A stretch of DNA of 52,492 bases, taken from assembly GCF_003987855.1 (NCBI RefSeq), contig NZ_RXIZ01000021.1, forward strand, positions 1-52,492. The letters are read 5' to 3'. This DNA comes from Hyphomicrobium sp. Its GTDB lineage: Bacteria > Pseudomonadota > Alphaproteobacteria > Rhizobiales > Hyphomicrobiaceae. This document shows positions 33,414-42,005 of the stretch, piece after piece (within the stretch, counting starts at the first letter, position 1; each line of letters opens with the position of its first letter). Under the pieces are notes generated by a model. The model did no database searches. It was not told where the DNA came from and saw only the letters and a program-made list of their open reading frames with translations. A program made the translations under genes and the position numbers.

Positions 33414-34307
33414 TCAAAGCTGATTGATCGGCACTTTGAGGTGGCGGTTGCCCGCAGCATCGGGCTCGGGGAGGTTGCCGCCTCGGATGTTGACTTGAAT
33501 TGATGGAATGATGAGTCTCGGAAGTCCAAGTGTCGCGTCGCGCTCCTGGCGCATATTCGCAAACGCGTCCTCGCTCATACCGTCGCGCACGTGAATATTG
33601 CTCGCGCGTTCTTCGCCCACGGTCGTCTCCCATTTGATCTCCCGCCCGTTCGGAGCGTAGTCGTGGCACATGAAGAGACGCGTTTCGCGCGGCAGTTCGA
33701 GGACGCGCCTGATCGATTTGTAAAGAACGCGCGCGTCGCCGCCTGGAAAGTCCGCGCGTGCCGTACCGCCGTCGGGCATGAAGAGCGTATCGCCAACGAA
33801 GGCCGCATCTCCGATGACGTGCGTCATGCAAGCGGGCGTATGACCCGGCGTCAACATGGCGAACGCTGTCACGGTACCGATGTTGTAGGTATCGCCGTCT
33901 TTGAAAAGCCGGTCGAACTGGCTGCCGTCGCGTTGAAACTCGGTGCCCTCATTGAAGATCTTGCCGAACACCGACTGCACGATCGTGATGTTTTCGCCGA
34001 TACCGAGTTTGCCGCCGAGCTTCCCTTGAATGTAGGGCGCGGCCGACAAATGATCGGCATGCGCGTGCGTTTCGATGAGCCACTCGACTTTCAGCCCGCG
34101 CTCTTTCACGAACGCGATGATCCTATCTGCCGATTCATAGCTGATGCGGCCCGCCGCGTAGTCGATGTCCATGACGCTGTCGATGATGGCGCATGACGGC
34201 GACTTGGGGTCCTTGACCACGTAGCTGACCGTATTGGTCTGCTCGTCGAAGAAGCCGGTGACCTCGGGTTTGATACTGAGATCGACGGGATGGGGAATTG
34301 CGGTCAT
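33414..34307 (-). CDS. Persulfide dioxygenase, MBL fold (ETHE1/Blh family)
   Basis: A 297-residue iron-dependent metallo-beta-lactamase-fold enzyme that oxidises glutathione persulfide to sulfite. The start at 34307 has CAGGAGA upstream. Motifs are ETHAHADHLSAA, LTPGHTPACMTH, FVGDTLFMPDGGTARADFPGGD and CHDYAP. The ARADF-x-GG block is typical of persulfide dioxygenases. It is 31 bp upstream of the DUF442-SQR gene. Confidence 0.92.
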   Translation of the reverse strand: MTAIPHPVDLSIKPEVTGFFDEQTNTVSYVVKDPKSPSCAIIDSVMDIDYAAGRISYESADRIIAFVKERGLKVEWLIETHAHADHLSAAPYIQGKLGGKLGIGENITIVQSVFGKIFNEGTEFQRDGSQFDRLFKDGDTYNIGTVTAFAMLTPGHTPACMTHVIGDAAFVGDTLFMPDGGTARADFPGGDARVLYKSIRRVLELPRETRLFMCHDYAPNGREIKWETTVGEERASNIHVRDGMSEDAFANMRQERDATLGLPRLIIPSIQVNIRGGNLPEPDAAGNRHLKVPINQL

Positions 34308-34414
34308 CTGAGGTCTCCTGAGTAAGGTCTGACCGAGCGGGCCCACCCGTCGCCGAGATCGCCGACGACTTCGCTCGGAAAAACGAAGACAAAAAGCATG
34401 CCGACGCTCGTCTG

Positions 34415-34606
34415 TTACTTGCCCTGGTGCCGACAAGTGTCGACCCCGGCGACGCGATAGGCCGGGCAAAATCCGGCAAGGCCCGTGAGCAGCGGCACAA
34501 GACCCACCAGCCCCCAAAGCGACTTCGGCCCCACGAAAACAAGGCTAAGCAGCACGACGCCCAGCAAGATCCGGGCGTAACGGTCGAATGATCCCATGTT
34601 CGTCAT
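34415..34606 (-). CDS. DUF2892 (YgaP-like) inner membrane protein
   Basis: A 63-residue protein with the DUF2892 pattern: N-terminal GSFDRYARILLGVVLL, a second hydrophobic hairpin (LWGLVGLVPLLTGLAGFCPAY) and a conserved Cys. These domains often sit beside or are fused to rhodaneses. It is the first gene of the persulfide operon, 107 bp before the dioxygenase, with a palindromic operator upstream. Confidence 0.85.
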   Translation of the reverse strand: MTNMGSFDRYARILLGVVLLSLVFVGPKSLWGLVGLVPLLTGLAGFCPAYRVAGVDTCRHQGK

Positions 34607-34664
34607 TATCGGCGCCTCCTCCCTTGTGGATTGGAATACTACTATGCGCCGGCAGCGTAGAAGT

Positions 34665-34681
34665 ATGTGACCAAGTCACAT
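34665..34681 (-). promoter_or_regulatory. Crp/Fnr-type operator upstream of the persulfide operon
   Basis: A perfect palindrome ATGTGAC-CAA-GTCACAT, equal to TGTGA-N5-TCACA, resembling a CRP/FNR half-site pair with one base less spacing than CRP. It lies 59 bp before the DUF2892 start and 72 bp after the stop of the Crp/Fnr regulator gene. Confidence 0.6.
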
Positions 34682-34752
34682 TACTAAAAGAGGAAATTTT
34701 TTTGTTATTGTGGCGCGAAAGAGTATTGATCGCCGCAGATGGGCAGCTTTAT

Positions 34753-35418
34753 CTAAGGGGCGGCCGCGAGCTGTCTCAACGCTTGCGGCTGTTTGATATC
34801 GATAATGCCGCGCGACGTTGCGATCCATCCGCGGCGCTGAAACTCGTTGAGCTGACGGCTGATGACTTCCCGCGCGGTGCCGAGCTCTGACGCCATCTGC
34901 TGATGCGTGAATTCGATACGTCCCCGATCGCCGCCAAGTTCGAGCAGACGCTGCGCCAGACGGACATCGATGCGCGAAAATGCGATATCTTCGATCACGC
35001 GACAAAGATTGGTGATGCGAACGCCGAACGCAGTGAAAACGAATTTTCTGAATTCCGGCGATCTAGTGATGAGATCGTCAAACGTCGCGCGCGGAATCGT
35101 GACGGCTTCGACGTCGGTTTCGGCGATCCCTTCGGCCTGATAGTCCTCAAAACCCATCAGACACGCCGTCGTCAGCGCGCAGCTCTCGCCGGGCGACACG
35201 CGATAGAGCACGATCTCCCGTCCGCTGTCGGATGTTTGCTGGATTCGAACACGTCCTGCCGTGACGAGCAGATAGGCTTGAGGCGCCTGACCAGGTCCGA
35301 AGATCCGCGTGCCTGCCGGGAGATGCACCACCTTGCTGGCCTCGATGAGCGATTTGGTGATCTCAGGGTCGAGCTTGTTGAGTCCAGGGAACGCAGAGAT
35401 CCAGTCCGCAGTGGTCAT
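34753..35418 (-). CDS. Crp/Fnr-family transcriptional regulator
   Basis: The start at ATG 35416-35418 gives 221 residues. The N-terminal cyclic-nucleotide-binding-like beta barrel (LPAGTRIFGPGQAPQAYLLVTAGRVRI) leads to a long dimer helix and a winged-helix HTH with recognition segment ELGTAREVISRQLNEF. Cys occur in ESCALTTACLMG and NLCRVI but not as an Fnr N-terminal cluster, so oxygen sensing by Fe-S is not evident. It is the likely activator of the persulfide operon downstream. Confidence 0.9.
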   Translation of the reverse strand: MTTADWISAFPGLNKLDPEITKSLIEASKVVHLPAGTRIFGPGQAPQAYLLVTAGRVRIQQTSDSGREIVLYRVSPGESCALTTACLMGFEDYQAEGIAETDVEAVTIPRATFDDLITRSPEFRKFVFTAFGVRITNLCRVIEDIAFSRIDVRLAQRLLELGGDRGRIEFTHQQMASELGTAREVISRQLNEFQRRGWIATSRGIIDIKQPQALRQLAAAP

Positions 35419-35619
35419 GTGATGCACTCTCAGCGCCAGCCGGAGTGCACTAGCACGACGTAGGGCCCGCGCCAACTTGCAGACATTTTAGCCGAAAGCA
35501 GAGCTACAGCTTCGCACGCGTTGGTGATGCCCGCTTTCCAATCGGAGTTCGCATCACCGTGGCTGGACAACGTGTGGACTGCCGCGGCCCGCAAAAATCG
35601 TGACGAGCCTGCCCGGTGG

Positions 35620-35640
35620 ATATAGGGTACCGCCCTATAT
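35620..35640 (+). promoter_or_regulatory. Predicted RcnR operator
   Basis: A perfect 8-bp inverted repeat ATATAGGG-N5-CCCTATAT, 20 bp before the rcnR ATG. G/C-tract cores flanked by AT-rich arms are typical operators of the CsoR/RcnR/FrmR family. Autoregulation of rcnR with rcnA is expected. Confidence 0.6.
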
Positions 35641-35660
35641 TATTGTCGGGAGACGCGGTG

Positions 35661-35933
35661 ATGGCGCACATGATCAAGGAAAAATCGAGGCTCATGGCCC
35701 GGGTGCGGCGTCTAAAGGGTCAGATCGAAGCGATTGAACGGGGCCTGGAAGCTGAGGTCGGCTGTGCAGACATTCTGCAACTCGTCGCTTCCGTCCGTGG
35801 TGCTTTCAACGGATTAACCGTCGAGCTGATCGAAGACCACATTCGAAATCATGTCGTCGCGGCCAAGAACAACGAGGAGCGCTCGGCGGGTGCCGATGAA
35901 CTCATCGACGTCGTGAGGTCGTATCTGAAGTGA
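35661..35933 (+). CDS. rcnR: Ni/Co-responsive repressor RcnR
   Basis: A 90-residue all-helical DUF156/CsoR-family repressor. The start at 35661 places the ligand residues exactly as in E. coli RcnR: His3, Cys35, His60 and His64. This is the Ni/Co fingerprint, unlike FrmR (which lacks His64) or the Cu sensor CsoR. The conserved basic DNA-contact stretch LMARVRRLKGQIEAIERGLE is present. Metal binding releases the operator and allows expression of the efflux gene that follows. Confidence 0.88.
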   Translation: MAHMIKEKSRLMARVRRLKGQIEAIERGLEAEVGCADILQLVASVRGAFNGLTVELIEDHIRNHVVAAKNNEERSAGADELIDVVRSYLK

Positions 35934-36046
35934 AAGTATTTGCCGTGAAGTCGACGCAAAACCCAACGTTTGCCCATTGACGAGCTGTCCCCCGCCCTGG
36001 CGCAGGGGTGTTTTGATGGGTTAGGCTTAAAACGTCTGTCAAAGTG

Positions 36047-37141
36047 ATGACCGATTTCTCCTCTCTCCTCCAATCCGGCAACGCTTGGCTATTCATCCCG
36101 AGCGCGATCCTCCTTGGCGCGCTTCATGGCCTCGAGCCTGGACACTCCAAGACGATGATGGCGGCTTTTATCGTTGCGATTCGCGGCACCGTTGGCCAGG
36201 CCGTGCTGCTCGGACTGGCGGCCACCCTGTCCCACACAGCCGTGGTGTGGGCGATCGCGCTGGCTGGGCTTCATTTTGGTGCGAAATTTAATACCGAAGC
36301 GACCGAGCCTTACCTGCAGCTGGTCTCCGCAATGCTGATCATCGGTGTGGCGCTATGGATGGTGTGGCGCACCCGTCGCGAGGTCGTGGCCCACAGTCAT
36401 CATCACGGCGAGGAGGTACGGGAGATAAACACGGGCCACGGCGTGCTGAGTCTCGAAGTGTTCGAGAACGGTGTCCCGCCTCGCTGGCGCATCCGTTTCC
36501 TCTCCGGCACTGAGATTGTGGCGGCCGACCTCACGGTCGAAACCAAAAGGAACGATGGCGCCCAGCAGATTTTCAAATTCATTTCGCGAGGGGATTACCT
36601 TGAATCCATTGAAGAGATCCCTGAACCGCATGAGTTCAATGCAACTCTCAGGTTGAGCCATGGCAATCATGCGCACAGCTATGTCGTTGAGTTTCATGAG
36701 CACGACCACCATCAAGCTGATAGCGACGGCCTCGACGTAAGCGATGGGGAGTATGCGGATGCTCATGAGCGTGAGCATGCCGAGGACATCCGCCGGCGTT
36801 TCGCCAATCAGCATGCGACGACCGGGCAGATTGTCATGTTCGGCCTGACCGGTGGACTGATCCCCTGCCCCGCCTCGATAACGGTGCTCTTGCTGTGCCT
36901 GCAGCTGAAGAAGTTCACACTGGGTTTGGCATTGGTTCTATGCTTTAGCATCGGGTTGGCGGCGACAATGGTGGCTGTAGGGGCAGCAGCCGCATTGAGC
37001 GTCCAGCACGCCTCCAAGCGTTGGTCAGGATTGGGGGAAGTCGCGCGCCGTGCTCCCTACTTTTCCAGCGTGCTGATCTTTCTGGTGGGTCTATACACGG
37101 CATATCTCGGCGCGAGGGGAATCGGAGTGACCCATTTTTAG
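36047..37141 (+). CDS. rcnA: Nickel/cobalt efflux protein RcnA
   Basis: ATG 36047 is the likely start (a GTG precedes it by three bases). The 364-residue membrane protein of the NicO/RcnA type has the helix motif HGLEPGHSKTMMAAF, ATLSHTAVVWAIAL, a long cytoplasmic His/Asp/Glu loop (HSHHHGEEV, HEHDHHQAD, HEREHAED) and a second GLIPCPASITVLLL motif. It exports Ni and Co. With HypB and HupE it makes this locus unusually rich in nickel handling. Confidence 0.92.
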   Translation: MTDFSSLLQSGNAWLFIPSAILLGALHGLEPGHSKTMMAAFIVAIRGTVGQAVLLGLAATLSHTAVVWAIALAGLHFGAKFNTEATEPYLQLVSAMLIIGVALWMVWRTRREVVAHSHHHGEEVREINTGHGVLSLEVFENGVPPRWRIRFLSGTEIVAADLTVETKRNDGAQQIFKFISRGDYLESIEEIPEPHEFNATLRLSHGNHAHSYVVEFHEHDHHQADSDGLDVSDGEYADAHEREHAEDIRRRFANQHATTGQIVMFGLTGGLIPCPASITVLLLCLQLKKFTLGLALVLCFSIGLAATMVAVGAAAALSVQHASKRWSGLGEVARRAPYFSSVLIFLVGLYTAYLGARGIGVTHF

Positions 37142-37552
37142 GCTTACTTGTTCTTGCGTTGCTTGCACGTTCCAACAGCCCCAAACGCCCGGAACAGGCT
37201 ACGAGACTCAAGGCATGATGGGCGGCCCCGGCCACATGGTTGTGATGCGACCGCCAGACTGCTCAGCGCACGTGATGCAGATGTCGGGTTCCTCTGCTTA
37301 GCTGAGTTTCAGTGATTACCTAACGGCGGAACCGCCAATGTTAGCTTTGGATTATATGCTAGCGCTCGCATGGCCGAATTTCCTTCCACTCTTCATACAA
37401 AAGCAGACGTGTCTATAGACGCGCATGCGCGCCGCCGGACCAGCACGGTCAGTGTCTGCTAATGGAATCTTACGGCTATGCTAGGCAAAAAAGCGAGGTC
37501 AAAACCAAAAATTCAACGATCCGTCTGTACTGCAGTTACTACGCTCGTGAAC
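37142..37552. other. Intergenic, no gene seen
   Basis: Between rcnA and the convergent EamA gene. The plus-strand frame starting at 37478 runs antisense into the transporter and shows no ribosome site. No clear terminator, repeat or RNA was recognised. Confidence 0.4.
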
Positions 37553-38413
37553 CTACGCAGCCGGCATGCGAACGGTGGGCACGAGATACCAAAAAACCGC
37601 GATCAGCACGATAGCACCCCCAGCCAAAACGGTCACGCCGGGTTGTTCTCCGAAGAATATCCACACCAGAAGCGGGCCGAGCACGACGTCGAGCATTTGG
37701 ATAAACCCAGCTTCGCCTGCGGCAATGTAGCGACCGCCGTTGAGGGCTAGTACATAGGCAAAACCAGACGTCAATCCACCATACAGTGCGCAGGCCAGAA
37801 GTGACTCTGGCGGCGGAAGTCCGGGCTCCATGAAGGGAATCGCAATCAAACCGCAAGCCCCCGCCGCCAAAGCCATCGCTACGTTCAAGTCAAGCTTGGG
37901 ATGAACCTTGGTGTGCACAATCTGAGCCGCGAAAGTCGCCGTCATAACGAAGGCCCAGAAGATGCCGACGACATCGTGCGCGGTCGCCGCCGCTCCAGCC
38001 ATGATGAAAATGCCGGTAAGGGCCGCAAGCCCTGCGCCGAGCAAGCGCAACGTGACCCGTTCCTCGATCCAGACATAACTGATAAGCGCGGCGATGAATG
38101 GCAACGTCGCATAGACAATCATGACGTTGGCAACAGTCGTCAAGTTCAACGCGAAGATGTAGGCGATCGTGGACAGAACTGAGATTGCAACCGCCACAAT
38201 ACCCGCAGACCCCATGTCCAATACGGCTATCGGCAAGCGGGTCCGGTGTTGGTAAGCCGCGACGCCTGCCAGCGTTAGAAAGGCGAACAAGGATCGCCAA
38301 CCAATCAGTGTCCAAGATTCAAGATTGGCCATCCGGACGAACGGCCCTGCCGTGCTCCAAAAAAGAGCCGACAAGGTGACGAGAATAATCCCATAGGTCC
38401 TGCTCGCCATCAT
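37553..38413 (-). CDS. EamA/DMT-family metabolite transporter
   Basis: A 286-residue membrane protein with ten predicted helices arranged as two EamA repeats. The first begins YGIILVTLSALFWSTAGPFVRM and ends ALLSYVWIEERVTLR-like (here ALISYVWIEERVTL). The second ends LLVWIFFGEQPGVTVLAGGAIVLIAV. The substrate is unknown (members export amino acids, sugars or metabolites). A start at 38413 or 38410 is equally possible (ATG ATG). Isolated gene with no operon partner. Confidence 0.9.
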   Translation of the reverse strand: MMASRTYGIILVTLSALFWSTAGPFVRMANLESWTLIGWRSLFAFLTLAGVAAYQHRTRLPIAVLDMGSAGIVAVAISVLSTIAYIFALNLTTVANVMIVYATLPFIAALISYVWIEERVTLRLLGAGLAALTGIFIMAGAAATAHDVVGIFWAFVMTATFAAQIVHTKVHPKLDLNVAMALAAGACGLIAIPFMEPGLPPPESLLACALYGGLTSGFAYVLALNGGRYIAAGEAGFIQMLDVVLGPLLVWIFFGEQPGVTVLAGGAIVLIAVFWYLVPTVRMPAA

Positions 38414-38807
38414 GTCCTCGGGTGATACGCGGTTTGTCTCGGTCCAATTTGCTCAAGCAGCAATTTGACACCATCCCAAAGACGACCTGGATTTGGATTT
38501 TGCCCCGAAGTGTACTGGTGTGCTCGCTCGCTGGATGGAGGAGTTCCTGCTCGATTTCAGGGGGAAAGCTAGCGTTAAAAGACGGTCCGTTGTGGCTTCT
38601 GGGGCGACCGAAATGTCTCCAGTGGGTCAAACGCGGTTATTGATGTCATCAGGAACGCCTCTGATTGACTACTGAACGCCGAAGACTGCTTCTGGGATGA
38701 GCCCGAGAAGTTAGTACGCCACTTCAATCACATAAGTGTTCGCACTTTCATCCTGCCCGGCGCGCCAATCATGACTTTAGCGTTCTCGCCTTCGCCTGAG
38801 CTGCCCG
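38414..38807. other. Intergenic, no convincing gene
   Basis: Only short frames on both strands, without ribosome sites or signal peptides. The EamA promoter should lie at the left edge. The region may be decayed coding DNA together with the relic on its right. Confidence 0.35.
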
Positions 38808-39196
38808 TCATTGGTCCATAATTGGGCCCACCATTCCATCGCTCGCTAACGCGACTTTGCACCGTACGGTCGAACAGCCGAGGAAGCGGAAGTCGTGCAG
38901 CGATCGTTGGTGTGCCCAAAACATCAGAAGCGACAGCGCTCGAATGAGCGCATTGCGGAAGGGCTCAAATTCCCGTTCGCTGCCGTCATACGCAATATCA
39001 GCGAGTTCTGTACCAAAGGCGATTGCTTCACTCCAGCGAGGTGGCAAGGCCGTCAAAGCGGCCATGAACACCCGGAGCGTATCGGCAAGCGCGTATTTCT
39101 TGCATCGCCTAACCGCTGGAGTTCAGAGGCCAAATCGAATTCTTCTTCCAGGATACTGTAATAGCGATCGTCGATTTGGTCCGAATAGGATTTCAT
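38808..39196 (-). pseudogene. Frameshifted small gene of unknown family
   Basis: An ATG at 39194-39196 starts MKSYSDQIDDRYYSILEEEFDLASELQRLGD and then loses frame near 39100. The neighbouring frame carries on smoothly with KYALADTLRVFMAALTALPP, WSEAIAFGTELADIAYDG and FRNALIRALSLLMFWAHQRS. The amphipathic character continues across the shift, so a single-base indel in an ~125-residue helical protein is likely. No family was recognised, hence only moderate confidence. Confidence 0.35.
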
Positions 39197-39961
39197 GAGA
39201 GTTCTCCAAGACTAGAACTCTCATCAGCTATGCTGCGTGCCCACTGGCGTAAATAGCGAATGCTAAGACCGCTTTGCTTTTTGCAGGACACGATTCTCCG
39301 GGCGTATCACGCGCGCCCAGTCGGTACACGAAAGTGGCGCAAGCGGCACAACCCGCGAATTTAATCGGTGTGCCGTTAGCAGTGTTGGCCGTTACTCGAG
39401 CAAAAACTTAGCACTCGCACATATTCTGCTTAAGTAACCCGGCGAAAGTAGTCTCGACCGCGCTCGCGAACAACATCGCCTTGGGCTTCATGCCACCTCC
39501 GCGCAATCGGCTTTCAGCGGGTACACCCATGTTGGATCATCTCTTGTTGCGAAACGTGTCGCCTAAACCAATAACCTGCTCGCCGTTCGCCTCGATCGGT
39601 TGATCGGTCCCAACACAGAGGTCCACGCTATAATCGGCCGGCGACGCAGGGCTCCGCCCGCTCTAATTCGTCCTTACCCCCGAATATTGGATTATAATTC
39701 GAAACGATGGCCGGTGCAGCCACATAGTCGTTGAAGTCGGGCTCTCGTGCTTTTTGAATCTCACAGAAGTGAGACGTTTGACGTGCGTCATCGAGTTCAA
39801 TGAACTGCACTGCTGATAGTTGAGCCGTCCGGTTCCCTTCTGGTTGGCGTTGGGTTGCTCTCGTTGATCCCGGCGGCGAGACTTCGGACTTATCGAAGCA
39901 ATGCCCAAGCGTCGTCAAGCTTCTCCCGGCTTGATGCCGAGTTCAACAAAGGAAGATGAGT
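39197..39961. other. Long intergenic stretch, no gene seen
   Basis: About 765 bases with only short, unsupported frames. The minus-strand frame at 39628-39918 has no ribosome site or recognisable domain. No RNA gene, repeat array or insertion sequence end was found by eye. Confidence 0.4.
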
Positions 39962-40198
39962 ATGAATTCGCCCAAGATCATCGATCCATTGGCGAGCCAG
40001 TTAGCAGGCGATTGCCGCGTTTGGAATGACGCGTTGCAAGCCGCTGTTCTCAGCATAGCTTGCGATGATGCCGGTCCATTGTGTCAACATAGGTTGCTCA
40101 AATCCGATCCGTGCAGGGATTGTCCTAAAAAAGACTCGGCGCGGGAGACGTTGATCAAAAGGCTACTGGGACTGAAACGGAGCCCAACTTCCCGGTAG
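39962..40198 (+). CDS. Small Cys-containing hypothetical protein, 78 residues
   Basis: The start at ATG 39962 gives a 7-base spacing to AAAGGAAG. The upstream ATG at 39956 is too close. The acidic-to-basic protein has five Cys in DCRVW, ACDDAGPLCQ and DPCRDCPKK, which could bind a metal. No signal peptide or membrane helix was seen. The family was not recognised. Confidence 0.5.
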   Translation: MNSPKIIDPLASQLAGDCRVWNDALQAAVLSIACDDAGPLCQHRLLKSDPCRDCPKKDSARETLIKRLLGLKRSPTSR

Positions 40199-40276
40199 AG
40201 ATGGCTGCTCTAAACCGCCGTATCCGTCGGCGTCCTATCTCGAAAGAGCCATAATAAAAAGAAGAGAGGTGAAGCT

Positions 40277-40623
40277 ATGAAACAGCCCATTAACCGCGCC
40301 CTCGTATTCGGAGCAGCTCTAATCTTCGGAGTCGCTGCAGCATTGTCCCAGGCCGACGCGCGGCGCGGAGGCGGCGGACACCGCGGCCAAGCTGTCCACC
40401 GCAGCGGAAACGTTCATGTGAACAGGAATGTTGGAGTCAATCGTAATGTCAACGTTCACCGAAACGTAAACGTAAGCCGAAACGTGGTTGTCGGCCGTCG
40501 TACTACGGTGGCGTATATTACGGACACGGTCGGCGTTACTGGCACGGCCGGTGGTGGGCCTACGGCGTTGGCTCATGCTGGCGAATGACCCCTGATGGTT
40601 ATTACGTTTGGGTCTGTTTCTGA
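40277..40623 (+). pseudogene. Secreted NVxVxR hexapeptide-repeat protein, copy 1 (frameshifted)
   Basis: A signal peptide (MKQPINRALVFGAALIFGVA, cleavage near ADA) is followed by tandem hexapeptides of the form NVHVNR-NVGVNR-NVNVHR-NVNVSR. After VVVGRR the frame is lost by one missing base near 40499. The next frame gives YYGGVYYGHGRRYWHGRW, AYGVGSCWRMTPDGYYVWVC and a stop at 40621-40623, matching the C-terminus of the second copy at 43.9 kb. Without the shift the protein would be ~115 residues. It is a pseudogene or a sequence error. Confidence 0.75.
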
Positions 40624-40837
40624 GGTCGCACCAGAATAGCTGCGACCTGCAGGAAAACGCGTGCGATGCGCTCGGACATCGCACGACCCAAAGACGGTTG
40701 CCGGGACGATCAAGACACGTCACGTGCGATCCGCATGAATTACACCTCTCTGTTTGCATTCTGTTATTTGCTCGCACGCTGCAGCTCTTCGTTTGTGAGA
40801 ATGCCTGCAAACATGAAAGCTCGAAGAGGCCAAGTCC

Positions 40838-41899
40838 ATGACTAAGCTCATGCGCATAACTGCTTACCTGCTCGCGATTTTGGGAGGGCTACCCGCTGCG
40901 TATGGTACGCAAGCCGCGCCCTGTCTTGTGGTCACTTTGACCGGCACAAGCGGCCCACCGCCTTTTAACGGCCTCGCTGGGCCCGGGACGCTGGTACGGT
41001 ATGGCGACGACGCCAACGACTGTCGGTCCGTCCTGATGCAATTCGACGCCGGGCGCGGCACGCTTATGCGGCTATCGCAAGTGGGTGTCCAAGCTTCGCA
41101 GCTCAACGCTGTCTTCTTTACCCACATGCACTCCGACCATATGGAAGGATTTTCCGATATCGTTCAGATGCGCTGGATTTTTGGCGGTCATCAAAAACTC
41201 GACGTCGTCTGCAGCACGGATGCAAAAACGCAGCTGGGGTTCGCTTTGAGCTGCAGCAAATTCGTCGCGCACATCAACGACGCCTATGAGCAGTCAGGTG
41301 AAACCGCCTACCGCAACGCCGAAATGAAAGGTCTAATCGATGCGGCCGGACCCGTCGCAGGGTTGAATGTCATTACGTTCGATCCCAAGGACGATTCTCA
41401 GGCCGTGTGGACGTCGGGTGACGTGAAGGTCAGCGCGGTCCGAACAACTCACATCCCAGGGTATGTGGCCTTCCGCGTCGACACGCCGGCGGGCAGCATC
41501 GCGATCGGTGGAGACTCTTCTAACGACGTTCAGGAACCGCCGCGCAAGACGTCAACATCGGACGAATTCGAAAAGCTGGCAAAGGGCGCAGACGTCATCG
41601 TGAACACGACTATTCATCCCGTTCTCTCTCCAGAGAGAGGCGCCACCACGCCGCCACCGGTCTACTACCGCCAAAGCAACGCCACTGATCTTGGCGCAAT
41701 GGCGCAAAGAGACGGAGCCAAGTACCTTATGCTCACTCATCTAGCGCCGCCTATCGGTGCCACGATGCAAGGGACCGTGAAGGTTCAAGGCGGACCGCTA
41801 ACAGCGCAGGATTACAAGAAGGCTGCCCAAGATGGTGGCTTTACCGGAGATGTCATCGTGGGAACAGACCTTGCGAGCGTGAAGCTGCCACCGAAATGA
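40838..41899 (+). CDS. Exported MBL-fold hydrolase (arylsulfatase/RNase Z-like)
   Basis: A 353-residue protein with a signal peptide (residues 1-27, ending YGTQAA). The metallo-beta-lactamase motif is THMHSDHMEG, with a further metal-ligand His in TTHIPGYVAF, Asp in IGGDSSND and His in LTHLAPP. The layout resembles the zinc-dependent arylsulfatase/tRNase Z-like branch. It is periplasmic by its leader. Proximity to three type I sulfatases supports a role in ester hydrolysis, but substrate and exact class are unknown. Confidence 0.82.
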   Translation: MTKLMRITAYLLAILGGLPAAYGTQAAPCLVVTLTGTSGPPPFNGLAGPGTLVRYGDDANDCRSVLMQFDAGRGTLMRLSQVGVQASQLNAVFFTHMHSDHMEGFSDIVQMRWIFGGHQKLDVVCSTDAKTQLGFALSCSKFVAHINDAYEQSGETAYRNAEMKGLIDAAGPVAGLNVITFDPKDDSQAVWTSGDVKVSAVRTTHIPGYVAFRVDTPAGSIAIGGDSSNDVQEPPRKTSTSDEFEKLAKGADVIVNTTIHPVLSPERGATTPPPVYYRQSNATDLGAMAQRDGAKYLMLTHLAPPIGATMQGTVKVQGGPLTAQDYKKAAQDGGFTGDVIVGTDLASVKLPPK

Positions 41900-41906
41900 C
41901 GGTAAC

Positions 41907-41930
41907 AAACCCCGCACTTGTGTGGAGTTT
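41907..41930 (+). terminator. Hairpin after the MBL hydrolase gene
   Basis: An 11-bp stem with one mismatch and one G-T pair (41907-41917 with 41920-41930) and a two-base loop starting 8 bp after the stop. It lies between convergent genes and is only weakly followed by T residues. Confidence 0.4.
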
Positions 41931-42005
41931 ATCAACTTTGACACGGCAATCTATGCGGCCGTGCAACCATTGCTGACGCGTCTTTGAAGAAGCACAGTAA
42001 GCGGC

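Noticed and set aside
35995-36007. Second RcnR operator or terminator at CCCTG-GCG-CAGGG
   Set aside because: A five-base stem with a three-base loop and no T run is too weak to call, and it lacks the AT-rich arms of the first operator.
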